Origin: Bos javanicus
Lineage: Eukaryota > Chordata > Mammalia > Artiodactyla > Bovidae
DNA: 64,000 nt
Reading direction: 5' to 3'
Assembly: GCF_032452875.1 (NCBI RefSeq)
Contig: NC_083869.1
Span: forward strand, 79,788,501 to 79,852,500
Shown: piece by piece, positions 11,585 through 22,451 of the stretch
How the letters are laid out: every line of letters begins with the position of its first letter
Numbering within the stretch: position 1 is the first letter of the stretch
Notes under the pieces: generated by a model
Told to the model about the DNA's origin: nothing
Databases searched by the model: none
What the model saw: the letters and a program-made list of their open reading frames with translations, nothing else
Position numbers and translations under genes: made by a program

Positions 11585-11599
11585 CACTCTGCCTTTTTT
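11585..11599 (+). repeat. Target-site duplication, left copy, of the 11600-18097 L1
   Basis: CACTCTGCCTTTTTT next to the L1 poly(T) matches 18098-18112 base for base. Nine informative bases plus six T. Confidence 0.7.
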
Positions 11600-14500
11600 T
11601 TTTTTTTTAATTTTAATTGGAGGCTAATTACTTTACAATATTGTGGTGGTTTTTGCCATACATTCACATGAATCAGCCATGGGTATACATGTGTTCCCCA
11701 TCCAGACCCTCCTTCCACCTCCCTCTCCATCCCATCTCTCAGGGTCATCCCAGTGCACCAGCCCTGAGCAACCTGCCTCATGCATCGAACCTGGACTGGC
11801 GATGTATTTCACATATGATAGTAAACATGTTTCAATGCTATTCTCTCAAATTATCCCACCCTTGCCTTCTCCCACAGAGTCCAACAGTCTGTTCTTTACA
11901 TCTGTGTCTCTTTTGCTGTCTCAAATATAGGGTCATCATTACCATCTTTCTAAATTCCATTTATATGTGTTAATATACTGTATTGGTATTTTTCTTTCTG
12001 ACTTACTTCACTCTGTATAATAGGCTCCAGTTTCATCCACCTCATTAGAACTGATTCAAATACATTCTTTTTAATAGCTGAATAATATTCCATTGTGTAT
12101 ATGTACCACAGCTTTCTTATCCATTCATCTGCTGATGGACATCTAGGTTGCTTCCATGTCCTGGCTATTATAAACAGTGCTGCAATGAACATTGAGGTAC
12201 ATGTGTCTCTTTCAGTTCTGATTTTCTCAGTGTATATGCCCAGCAGTGGGATTGCTGGGTCGTATGGCAGTTCAACTTCCAGCTTTTTAAGGAATCCCCA
12301 CACTGTTCTCCATAGTGGCTGTACTAGTTTGCATTCCCACCAACAGTGTAAGAGGTTTCCTTTTTCTCCACACCCTCTCCAGCATTTATTATTTGTAGAC
12401 TTTTTGATAGCAGCCATTCTGACTGGCATGACATGGTATCTCATTGTGGTTTTGATTTGCATATCTCTGATAATGAGTAGTGTTTAACATCTTTTCATGT
12501 GTTTGTTAGCCATTTGTATATTTTCTTTGGAGAAATGTTTGTTTAGTTCTTTGGCCCATTTTTTGATTGGGTCGCTTTTTTTTCTGGAATTGAGCTGCAG
12601 GAGCTACTTGTATATTTTTGAGATTAATCCTTTGTCAGTTGCTTCATTTGCTATTATTTTCTCCCATTCTGAAGGTTATCTTTTCACCTTGCTTATAGTT
12701 TCCTTCGTTGTGCAAAAGTTTTAATTAGGTCCCATTTGTTTATTTTTGCTTTTATTTCCATTATTCTGGGAGGTGGGTCAAAGAGGATCCTGCTGTGATT
12801 TATGTCAGAGAGTGTTTTGCCTATGTTTTCCTCTAGGAGTTTTATGGTTTCTGGTTTTACATTTAGATCTTTAATCCATTTTAAGTTTATTTTTGTGTAT
12901 GGTGTTAGAAAGTGTTCTAGTTTCATTCTTTTATAAGTGGTTGACCAGTTTTCCCAGCACCACTTGTTAAAGAGATTGTCTTTTCTCCAATGTATATTAT
13001 TGCCTCCTTTGTCAAAGATAAGGTGTCCATAGGTGCATGGATTTATCTCTGGGCTTTCTATTTTGTTCCAATGATCTATGTTTCTCTCTTTGTGCCAGTA
13101 CCATACTGTCTTGATGACTGTTGCTATGTAGGATAGCCTGAAGTTGGGCAGGTTGATTCCTCCAGTCCCATTCTTCTTTCTTAAGATTGCTTTGGCTATT
13201 CGAGGTTTTTTGTAATTCCATACAAATTGTGAAATTATTTGTTCTAATTCCCTGAAAAATACCATTGGTAGCTTGATAGGGATTGCATTGAATCTATAGA
13301 TTGCTTTGGGTAGTATACTCATTTTCACTATATTGATTCTTCCAATCCACGAACATGGTATATTTCTCCATCTATTTGTGTTATCTTTGATTTCTTTCAT
13401 CAGTGTTTTATAGTTTTCTATATATATGGTCTTTTGTTTCTTTAGGTAGATATATTCCTAAGTATTTTATTCTTTTCATTGCAATGGTGAATGGAATTGT
13501 TTCCTTAATTTCTCTTTCTGTTTTCTTATTGTTAGTGTATAGGAATGCAAGGGATTTCTGTGTGTTAATTTTGTATCCTGCAGCTTTACTGAATTCATTA
13601 ATTAGTTCTAGTAATTTTCTGATGGAGTCTTTAGGGTTTTCTATGTAGGGGATCATGTTATCTGCAAACACTGAGAGTTTTACTTCTTCTTTTCCAATTT
13701 GGATTCCCTTTTCTTCTCTGATTGCTGTGGCCAAAACTTCCAAAACTATGTTGAATAGTAGTGGTGAGAATGGGCATCCTTGTCTTGTTCCTGACTTTAG
13801 GGAAAATGCTTTCAATTTTTCACCATTGAAGATAATGTTTGCTTTGGGTTTATCATATATGGTTTTTATTATCTTGAGGTATGTTCCTTCTATGATGGCT
13901 TTCTGGAGGGTTTTTATCATAAATGGATGTTGAATTTTGTCAAAGGCTTTCTCTGCATCTATTGAGATAATCATATGGTTTTTATCTTTTAATTTGTTAA
14001 TGTGGTGTATCACATTGATTGATTTGCAAATGCTGAAGAATCCTTGCATCCCTGGGATAAAGCCCACTTGGTCATGATGTATGATCTTTTTAATATGTTG
14101 TTGGATTCTGTTTGCTAGACTTTTGTTAAGGATTTTTGCATCTATGTTCATCAGTGATATCGGCCTGTAGTTTTCTTTTTTTGTGGCATCTTTATTTTGT
14201 TTTGGCCTTAGGGTGATGGTGGCCTCATAGAATGAGTTTGGAAGTTTACCTTCCTCTGCAATTTTCTGGAAGAGTTTGAGTAGAATAGGTGTTAGCTCTT
14301 CTCTAAATTTTTGGCAGAATTCAGCTGTGAAGCCATCTGGTCCTGGGCTTTTGTTTGTTGGAAGATTTCTGATTATGGTTTTGATTTCTGTGCTTGTGAT
14401 GGGTCTGTTAAGATTTTCTATTTATTCCTGGTTCAGTTTTGGAAAGTTATACTTTTCTAAGAATTTGTCCATTTCTTCCAAGTTGTCCATTTTATTGGCA

Positions 14501-15040
14501 TATAGTTGCTGATAGTAGTCTCTTATTATCCTTTGTATTTCTGTGTTGTCTGTTGTGATTTCTCCATTTTCATTTCTAATTTTGTTGATTTGATTCTTCT
14601 CCCTTTGTTTCTTGATGAATCTGGCTAATGGTTTGTCTATTTTATTTATCTTCTTGAAGAACCAGCTTTTAGCTTTTTTCATTTTCACTATGGTCTCTTT
14701 TGTTTCCTTTGCATTTATTTCTTCCCTAATTTTTGTGATTTCTTTCCTTCTACTAACCCTGGGGTTCTTCATTTCTTCCTTTTCTGTTGCTTTAGGTGTA
14801 GAGTTAGGTTATTTATTTGATTTCTCTCCTGTTTCTTGAGGTAGGCTTGTATTGCTATGAACCTTCCCCTTAGCACGGCTTTTACTGAATCCCATAGGTT
14901 TTGGGTTGTTGTGTTTTTATTTTCATTCGTTTCTGTGCATATTTTGATTTATTTTTTTATTTCTTTTGTGATTTGTTGGTTATTCAGAAGTGTGTTGTTT
15001 AGCTTCCATATATTTGTATTTTTCATAGTTTTTTTCCTGT

Positions 15041-16006
15041 TCATTTCAGTTCAGTTCAGTCACTCAGTCATGTCTGACTCTTTGTGACCCCATGAATCGC
15101 AGCACGCCAGGCTTCCCTGTCCATCACCAACTCCCAGAGTCCACCCAAACCCATGTCCATTGAGTAAGTGATGCCATCCAACTATCTCATCCTCTGTCAT
15201 CCCCTTTTCCTCCTGCCCTCAAACTTTCCCAGCATCAGGGTCTTTTCAAATGAGTCAGCTTTTTGCATCAGGTGGCCAAAGTATTGGAGTTTCAGCTTCA
15301 ACATCACTCCTTCCAATGAACACCCAGGACTGGTCTCCTTTAGGATGGACTGGTTGGATCTCCTTGCAGTCCAAGGGACTCTCAAGAGTCTTCTCCAAAA
15401 CCACAGTTCAAAAGCATCAATTCTTAAGTGCTCAGCTTTCTTTATAGTCCAACTCTCACATCCATCCCTGACCACTGGAAAAACCATAGCCTTGACTAGA
15501 TAGACCTTTGTTGGCAAAGTAATGTCTCTGCTTTTTAATATGCTGTCTAAGTTGGTCATCGGAGAAGGCAATGGCAACCCACTCCAGTCCTCTTGCCTGG
15601 AAAATCCCACGGGTGGAGGAGCCTGGTAGGCTGCAGTCCATGAGGTCGGGAAGAGTCGAACACGACTGAACGACTTTCCTTTCCCTTTTCCCTTTCATGC
15701 ATTGGAGAAGGCCATGGCAACCCACTCCAGTGTTCTTGCCTGGAGAATCCCAGGCACGGGGGAGCCTGGTGGGCTGCCGTCTATGGGGTCGCACAGAGTC
15801 GGACACGACTGAAGCGACTTAGCAGCAGCAGCAGCAGCAAGTTGGTCATAACTTTCCTTCCAAGGAGTAAACGTCATTTAATTCCATGGCTGCAATCACC
15901 ATCTGCAGTGATTTTTTATCCCAGAAAAATAAAGTCAGCCACTGTTTCCACTGTTTCCCCATCTATTTGCCATGAAGTGATGGGACTGGATGCCATGATC
16001 TTAGTT
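15041..16006 (-). mobile_element. BovB 3' fragment nested in L1 ORF2
   Basis: Plus strand enters at 'tcatttcagttcagttcag' after L1 'tttttcctgt', runs through the BovB C-terminal and part of the RT region, and stops at 'gatcttagtt' where L1 resumes with 'agttgacatctaatc'. It is split by the Bov-A2 at 15560-15838. No convincing BovB TSD is visible; joining the flanks restores the expected L1 text with little or no duplication. Confidence 0.9.
15560..15838 (+). mobile_element. Bov-A2 dimeric SINE nested in BovB, with 11-bp TSD
   Basis: Two Bov-A monomers (15560-15680 and about 15700-15838) joined by a pyrimidine spacer 'ctttcctttcccttttccc'; the 3' end is an AGC repeat. The BovB word AAGTTGGTCAT occurs at 15549-15559 and again at 15839-15849, which dates this insertion after the BovB. 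Confidence 0.95.
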
Positions 16007-16765
16007 AGTTGACATCTAATCTTACCGCATTGTGATCAGAAAAGATGCTTGAGATAATTTCGGTTTTTTTGAATTTACCAAGGCTAGATTTATTGCCCAG
16101 GATATGATCTATCCTGGAGAAGGTTCTGTGTGCACTTGAGAAAAAGGTGAAATTCATTGTTTTAGGGTGAAATGTCCTATAGATATCATATGGTTTAACT
16201 GGTCCATTGTATCATTTAAAGTTTGTGTTTCTTTGCTAATTTTCTGTTTAGTTGATCTATCCATAGGTGTGAGTGGGGTATTAAAGTCTCCCACTGTTAT
16301 GGTGTTACTGTTAATTTCCCCTTTCATATTTGTTAGCATTTGCCTTACATATTGTAGTGCTCCTGTGTTGTGTGCATATATATTTATAATTGTTATATTT
16401 TCTTCTTGGATTGATTCATTGATCATGATGTAGTGTCCTTTGTCTATTTTCACAGCCTTTATTTCAAAGTCTATTTTATCCGATATGAGTATTGCTACTC
16501 CTGCTTTCTTTTGGTCTCCATATGTGTGAAATATCTTTTTCCAGTCCTTCACTTTCAGTCTGTATGTGTTCCTAGGTTTGAGATGGGTCTCTTGTAGACA
16601 GCATACATAGGGGTCTTGTTTTTGTATCCATTCAGCCAGTCTTTGTCTTTTGGTTGGGGCATTCAATCCATTTACATTTAAGGTAATTATTGATAAGTAT
16701 GACCCTATTGCCATTTACTTTGTTGTTTTGGGTTTGTGTTTATAATGCGTTTCTATGTTTCCTGT

Positions 16766-17399
16766 CTAGAGAAGCTCCTTTAGCATTTGTTGGAGAGCTG
16801 GTTTAGTGGTGCTGAATTCTCTGAGCTTTTGCTTGTCTGTAAAGCTTTTGATTTCTCCTTCATATTTGAATGAGATCCTTGCTGGGTATAGTAATCTTGG
16901 TTGTAGGTTTTTCTCTTTCATCATTTTAAGTATGTCCTGCCATTCCCTTCGGGCTTGAAGAGTTTCTGTTGAAAGATCAGCTGTTATCCTTATGGGGATC
17001 TCCTTGTGGGTTAATTGTTATTTTTCCCTTGCTGCTTTTAATATTTGCTCTTTGTGCTTGATCTTCATTAATTTGATTAATATGTGTCTTATCCTATCTT
17101 CTGCCTCAGTTATTCTACTGTTGGTTCCCTCCAGAGTGCCTTTGAGCTCAGCTATTGCATTATTCATTATTGATTGACTCTTTTTTGTTTCTTCTAGGTC
17201 CTTGTTAAACTTTTCTTACATCTTCTCAATCCTTGTCTCCAGACTATTTATCTGTAACTCCATTTTGTTTTCAAAATTTTGGATCATTTTTACTATCATT
17301 ATTCTGAATTCTTTTTCAGTTAGACTCCCTATCTCCTCTTTGGTTTGGTGGGCTTTTATCACATTCCTTTACCTGCTGAATATTTCTCTGCCTTTTCAT
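16766..17399 (-). pseudogene. L1 ORF1 with its central domain missing
   Basis: The minus-strand start ATG at 17399-17397 is followed by MKRQRNIQQ-type sequence and a coiled-coil start (GSLTEKEFRIMIVKMIQNFENKMELQ). The other end carries the conserved C-terminal domain (ARREWQDILKMMKEKNLQPR, then a TAG at 16768-16766). The span is only about 634 bases, roughly 211 codons, against more than 300 for mammalian L1 ORF1. The jump falls near 17090-17100, where EAEDR-like coding runs straight into RHILIKL-like coding, removing the rest of the coiled coil and the RNA-recognition domain. Point lesions are also present. Confidence 0.7.
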
Positions 17400-17911
17400 C
17401 TTTTTTTAGGTTGCTGTGTTTGGGGTGGCCTTTCAGTATGCTGGAAGTTTGTGGTTCCTCTTTATTGTGGAGGTTCCTCCCTTTGGGTGGGGTTGGATGA
17501 GTGGCTTGTCAAGGTTTCCTGGTTAGGGAAGCTTGCTTTGGTGTTCTGGTGGGTGGAGCTTGATCTCTTCTCTCTGGAGTGCAATGAAGTGTCCAGGAGT
17601 CAATTTTGAGGTGTCTATGGATTTGGTGTGACTTTTGGCCACCTGTATTTTTGTGCTCAGGGTTATGTTCCTGCTTTGTTGGAGAATTAGCTTGGTATGT
17701 CTTGCTCTGAAACTTGTTGGCTCTTGGGTGGAGCTTGGTTTCAGTGTAGGTATGGAGGCTTTTGGATGAGCTTTTGTTGATTAATGGTCCCTGGAGTCAG
17801 GAGATTTCTGGTGATCTCAAGTTTTGGTTTTAGGCCTCCTGCCTCTGGCTTTTAGTCTTATTCTTGTAGTAGCCTTAAGACTTCTCCATCCATACAGCAA
17901 CGATGACAAAA

Positions 17912-18029
17912 CATCTTGGTCTTCAGGTCCTCCAACCAACTGAAATACAGAGAAGGCTGGTTGTCAGCCTGGATCCAGAAAGTGTAATTATTTGTCTCTG
18001 GGGCCACAAAGAACCCACTGAGCTGTGCT
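17912..18029 (-). pseudogene. PKHD1: Partial PA14-domain exon resembling fibrocystin (PKHD1), truncated by L1
   Basis: Minus-strand translation from 18029 gives AQLSGFFVAPETNNYTFW, then IQADNQPSLYFSWLED and LKTK: the PA14-domain core as I recall it from fibrocystin, a ciliary membrane receptor-like protein. PKHD1L1 is the alternative. The exon is preceded on the minus strand by a pyrimidine-rich tract and AG (TTCCTCTACTTTCCAG), and the intron phase is 2. The coding stretch stops after about 118 bases where L1 5' UTR begins, and no donor site follows. It cannot act as an exon in its present form unless spliced into L1. Recognition is from memory; a protein search would settle it. Confidence 0.5.
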
Positions 18030-18097
18030 CTGGAAAGTAGAGGAACACAGAGAAAGAAATGAGGGCAACCAAGTCCAGTATCACTGACCCAACAAAC
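17912..18097 (-). other. Non-L1 segment carried at the L1 5' end
   Basis: L1 homology ends near 17911. The next 186 bases up to the TSD at 18098 read on the minus strand as intron-like DNA, a good 3' splice site, and then coding sequence that joins the L1 at GACCAAG. Its place inside the duplicated target site indicates co-insertion. Mechanism options are 5' transduction, template switching onto a host pre-mRNA, or a segment recruited earlier as L1 leader. Confidence 0.6.
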
Positions 18098-18112
18098 CAC
18101 TCTGCCTTTTTT
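18098..18112 (+). repeat. Target-site duplication, right copy, of the 11600-18097 L1
   Basis: CACTCTGCCTTTTTT, identical to 11585-11599. On the minus strand it begins with AAAAAA, as expected for L1 endonuclease-primed insertion. Confidence 0.7.
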
Positions 18113-19424
18113 GAGCCAGGCCCAAGTCCTTTCTTCCTCTGACAGTTGCCATAGAGAGCCCCCGATGATCCATGGCTGTGGATTGAAGGACAGGCACTAG
18201 TAAAGCAGAGTTAGGGAATACAAGCCTAAGCCACCTGTCTCTGTACTTTGCTCAGGTGTCCTGGACTGACTTCAATCTAATGCTGAACGTATCCCTTCCG
18301 TTATGTCATGCATTGCTTATCCCCACCTGCACCTGTGGCGTGCTGGGTCTGATAGCACTTAACTCGGAGGAGCAGCTGTGTTTTATAGTCACTTTGTGTT
18401 CATGATGAGGACTAAATATTTATTTGTGATGAGCATCTAGCTAGTTTTCCAAATAGAGAGTTGTTTTCTGCCACAAAAGATATAACTGTGCTACAGAATC
18501 ATAAGAGTCTATACCATGATTCTTCTCATGAGACTTTTGCAGAGAGTCTACACACTATTCTCACTCACAGATGCCTTCAGAACCTTCCAACCAGATGAGT
18601 CACATGGATCAGGTGGCAGGGCAGCCCTCACTACAGCCTGGACTGGGTGCAGCTCCCTTTTGGCTCTGGTCCACTCTTGATACTGTGCCTTCTTTATAGA
18701 GATCTGAGAGCTAAAGTGAGAGAGTGAGAACACAATATCTTCACTGGCTGCCCATCCATCCCACTCCTAGGCTGGTCAGGATCCATCACCCATCACCAGC
18801 CATCCCTGTAGATCAAAGCACTCCGTGTGACCAGACTGTCCTGGGATATTACCATGATTATCAACCTGAAGGCAGTGGGGCAGAGGAGAACAAGACTTCA
18901 CATGAGATCATTGCATTGTCTCAGGACAAGAAGAAGATTTTCTCCTGTGAGGAGGGAGAAAGGGCCATTTCTCCTAATCAGGAGGGAGGAACAGGGACAT
19001 GTGGACATTCACAATGAATGTCCCTTCAAATGTCCCCATTCCAGGATTCAAGTTTATATGCCTTTTCTCTCTAGACCCTTACTTTGACACAAGAGCACTT
19101 TGGGGCTGTGTGTTTTGTCTACATTGAAAGTTTGCCACCCTATAACATGCAATCCTGGATGTGATTTTCTTCTTTGTCTGCCTTGCAGGAAACAAAAGAC
19201 TTTTAAAAGCTGCCACAGAGACCCTCTGGCTCTCACAGCATGCTTTAAGTGGGCAATTAGCCTCCTTTTTGCAAATCTCCCAAAGCCATCAAAAGCAGCC
19301 ACCCCATAAGACAGTCCTGCTAATTATCACTTCCCCTTTATTCATCAGGTACAGCAGCTACTTGACACACCAATATCTTGCCTTTTACCTTTACCACATA
19401 CCAGTTGAATAATTTAGCAATTGT
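18113..19424. other. No recognised feature
   Basis: Unique-looking host DNA flanking the L1. ORFs here show no family resemblance and lack convincing splice context. Confidence 0.4.
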
Positions 19425-20100
19425 GACATGGCTGCATGCCAGGGACTGGGAACACCCAGTTTAGCACCACAAAAGGGAACCCAGAGTTCTCTCCTGAATG
19501 TTTGAATGTCTGATTTCTAAGGGCACTCCCAACACCACTGTCTTTGCTGAGGTTCTTAGAAAACAGAACTTGAGCCAAAATTTTCTGCACCAAGACTTTA
19601 TTGCAGGGTGGAATCCCAAGGGAAAAAGAGAAATGAGAATGGGAATAAGAAAGAACCAACTCAAGGAGGAGCATGACGGAGCTAGCCAGAGCCTCACCAC
19701 AAGTGCATTAGTTGCTCAATCTTAAAGAGACACCACCAGAGGAACCATGTGACAATAACTGCATTTAGAACTGTCTATTGGAGGAGATGGGCAAGCTGTT
19801 TACATGCAGGTGGGCTTTCATTTCATGTCCCTGATTGGTCTAACTTTACCCCATTGTGTCAACTTCCTCCCAAATCCAAGCTGCATCATCACCCCTTTCA
19901 GGGAGCACCTGGAGCTTCTGAAGGCCCAAGCTAGGCAATGCTTGGCCACAGTAGTCTGTCCTCCTTGGATGGTCATGTCTGTTGAAACTTCTCAGTCTGT
20001 GGTGACAACTCCAGCAGCAGCAAATGGGCCTCAAGGTGGCAGCAATGCATGGGCTGCAGCCAGGCTCTACGTAGTTAGGGAAGAAAGCTAATGGCCAAAG
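19425..20100 (-). mobile_element. Possible solo LTR of an old endogenous retrovirus
   Basis: Minus-strand reading shows CCAAT-type promoter words ('gaccaatcaggga' near 19837), a polyadenylation signal AATAAA at 19603-19598 followed by a terminal segment, and no coding potential: the layout of U3-R-U5. I cannot name the family, no flanking duplication was found, and the ends are uncertain. Confidence 0.35.
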
Positions 20101-21984
20101 CCCGGCTTTGATGTGATGATGAGTGGATCTGGGTGGCACAGAAACTGGGCCGAGTGAATATGTTCATTTTCCCTTCAAGGAAATAAAGCTGGATGTTAAA
20201 GTTAAGCCTGCTTTTAAATGTGGCAAGCTGGCACTCTTAATGAGAACCTTTCCTCATTTTAGAATTTCATAGGCTCACAGGACTGGAAAGGATGTGCATA
20301 TCATTTGCTTCAGTCTCTATATTTGTCAGATGAGAAGTGTGAGCCTTACAAACAACAAGTGGAGAAGCAAGACTGCCTCCCTCCAGTGCAGGCTTTGTTT
20401 TACAATATCACACTGATAACCCAGGTGAAGGGCAGGGGTGTTAGTGGGCACCCACTTTTGCCTTTATCGAAAGCTTTTGAAGGTGTTGGTTTAGTGAGGT
20501 AATGTCTAGGAACTGTTAAGAACACTGAAGGAAAGATGTTATGTAATTTTGAAGTGCTGTTGTTGGTTTTGGAACAAAAATACTTTAAACAATACTAGTT
20601 TGCCTTGTTGGTTAATCAGTCAGTGTTAGAAGAATCTACATTTGCAGAGGTGAGACCTGATCTTTGGATATGAAAGAGTGAAATACAGAGAAGGGAGGGC
20701 AGTCAGCAAAGGTGAGTGTGTCATGGGGAGTTACTTCCTCCCCTGAGTTATAAATCTCGATAAAACAATTTTCAGGGATTGGCTGTTCTGTGTTCACAGC
20801 TAAGTGGAAACATAACAGTCTGTGCCCTTTTCAGCACAGCCACTGAGGCAACACTGGTAGCTGTCATAAAGGTCAGTATGTACCCAGAGCAGAAACCCTT
20901 TGTTCCTTGAGAATAGCCTCATTTTGGGCCCATCTTCTTGCTTTACCCTCAGCGGACACACTGATTTCAGTGACATCTAGAGAATCTTGACACTTGTGCT
21001 GACCGTACACAGCCCTGCCCTCCACCTCTGTCAGCCTTCACTTCTGGAGCTGCACCAGCTCACAGGGATGATGCACCCATCTTTTTCATTTCACATTCCA
21101 AATAATATCCTAGGAAATGTCTTGTTTTTATTTCCTGTCTGAGAAAAAAAAAAATCCTGGCTGGCTAAAATCTGTTTCCTATCACATCTTAAATTAGCCT
21201 GGCACCAATTTGCTTGAATATCTCCCCCAGGCCTGTGGGAGGAAACTGATGAGCTGGCTTTGAATTTCCAGAGTGGATGCCAACCACGGTGTCCCCTGGC
21301 ACTGCTTTCAGATAATTTTTGCCCAGGCTAGAGTTTCTGACTCCACAGTGAATCCAGCCCTGAATGAGAAGACAGTTACAGACAGGAGGGAAAATAGCAT
21401 TTCTTTGATCTGTCAGCTTTTCTCCTTATATTCCTTTTCCCCACAGAAGGATGTATTGATATACAGCAAGAAAAATACAGAGTAAGTGCAATTCAGTGAA
21501 GTAGAGAAAAAGCATAGGTGGCTTCCAGGCAAGACTGTCTCATCAGCGGTACAGATAGAGCATTTCAACTAGTGTTTCCACTGCAGAAAGTATGGTCACT
21601 TCCAGGGCTTGCCAGGGACTACTGTGGATGCTGGCAACCTCTCCTGGAATGGAAGTAACATTACACTTACTTTTGTGCCTTTAGAGTTTCCTATTTTATC
21701 CCTTTTAGCTTGAGAGAGGCTATTGCCCTTTTATGGCACCGCAATGCTGAAGACTGGGAAATATATAATCATGCACTTTTTGGTTGTTTCCTGCATGAGG
21801 CAGGATGTTCTTTCCAGTGAATTCTACTTTGGAGGCTTTCTGAAATGTCAATGTCTATTACCTGCATCCTAGGAGAATCCATTACAGGCTTATACAAGTG
21901 GACCCCAAAAATCAGATTTTACCTACTAATGGAAACTGAGCCGGGGCTGCAGAATTTGACCCCCTAGAAGTATGCTGCTTTTTT
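20101..21984. other. Repeat-poor DNA, no gene seen
   Basis: About 1.9 kb with no recognised repeat. A possible weak old-repeat hint exists at 20270-20345. Its mixed composition without clear transposon hallmarks makes it a candidate for host regulatory sequence, but nothing specific can be claimed. Confidence 0.35.
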
Positions 21985-21998
21985 TCTTCTTTTCTTTT

Positions 21999-22295
21999 AA
22001 GGTTTATTTATTTATTTTGTTTTTTGGCTGCTGTGGGTCTTTGTTCTTATGTGCAGGCTTTTTCCAGTTGTGGCAAGCGGAGGCTACTCTTCATTGTGGT
22101 ACGCGGGCTTCTTATTGCAGTGGCTTCTCTTGTTGCACACAGGCTCTAGGTACGTGGGCTTCAGGAGTTGCAGCACATGGCTCAGTAGCTGCAGCTTTCA
22201 GGCTTAGTTTCTCTGTGGCAGGCGGGATCCTCCCAAATCAGGGATGCCTTGCATTGCAAGGTGTATTCTTAAACACTGGACCATCGGAGAAGCCC
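21999..22295 (-). mobile_element. CHR-type SINE with 14-bp TSD
   Basis: Reverse-complement CHR: 'ttttggctgctgtgggtctttgttc', 'gcggaggctactcttcattg', 'gtggcttctcttgttgc', 'aggctctaggtacgtgggcttc', ending in the tRNA-like head at 22295. The target word TCTTCTTTTCTTTT is duplicated at 21985-21998 and 22296-22309. Confidence 0.92.
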
Positions 22296-22451
22296 TCTTC
22301 TTTTCTTTTTATGTGAAGGAAACTTGTTGAATATACATGTTTCTCAGATGTGGGAGGCATGGTAAAGCCTGCAGAAATCCAGGAGGGACTGTCTCCCAGT
22401 CTTTGATAGATATTGCAGGACTCTTTGCCTCTCCTAGAATAGATACCCTTA

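Larger units (their letters stand above)
11950..16714 (-). pseudogene. L1 ORF2 (endonuclease and reverse transcriptase), interrupted and inactivated
   Basis: The N-terminus at 16714 reads MAIGSYLSIITLNVNGLNA, with the QETHL catalytic-glutamate segment and a GDFNTPL motif (endonuclease, 16154-16714). The RT lies in 13408-14151, with AEKAFDKIQH and GTRQGCPFSPLLFN. The catalytic box reads FADN instead of F/YADD, so one active-site aspartate has become asparagine. C-terminal parts are at 12693-13400 and 11950-12462; the latter has the cysteine-containing WRGCGEKGNLLHCWWECKLVQPLW segment. Breaks include the nested BovB at 15041-16006, stops near 14420 and several frameshifts. Confidence 0.88.
11600..18097 (-). 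mobile_element. L1_BT-type LINE-1 insertion with chimeric 5' end
   Basis: Read on the minus strand: about 186 bases of non-L1 sequence (18097-17912), a 5' UTR part (17911-17400), ORF1 (17399-16766), ORF2 (16714 to about 11950), 3' UTR (11950-11607) and poly(A). A BovB at 15041-16006, itself holding a Bov-A2, interrupts ORF2. Removing it leaves an ORF2 span of about 3.8 kb, the normal length. Both ORFs are dead. The 15-base duplication at 11585 and 18098 brackets the whole block, so the non-L1 5' piece seems to have come in with the L1. Confidence 0.85.

Noticed and set aside
12095..12487. 130-codon plus-strand ORF with hydrophobic stretches resembling a membrane protein
   Set aside because: Antisense to L1 ORF2; A-rich L1 coding strand read backwards gives leucine/phenylalanine-rich pseudo-membrane segments.
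17858..18100. The PA14-like exon as a working exon of a PKHD1 gene at this locus
   Set aside because: It lies inside the L1 target-site duplication, ends in L1 sequence without a splice donor, and no neighbouring PKHD1 exon was found in the window.
18724..19017. 97-codon plus-strand ORF as a host exon
   Set aside because: Charged and varied composition, but no acceptor/donor pair, no family resemblance and an overlapping alternative frame of similar length.
19804..20091. 95-codon ORF as a host gene
   Set aside because: Lies in an LTR-like block, has no recognisable domain, and the opposite strand is equally open (19846-20139).
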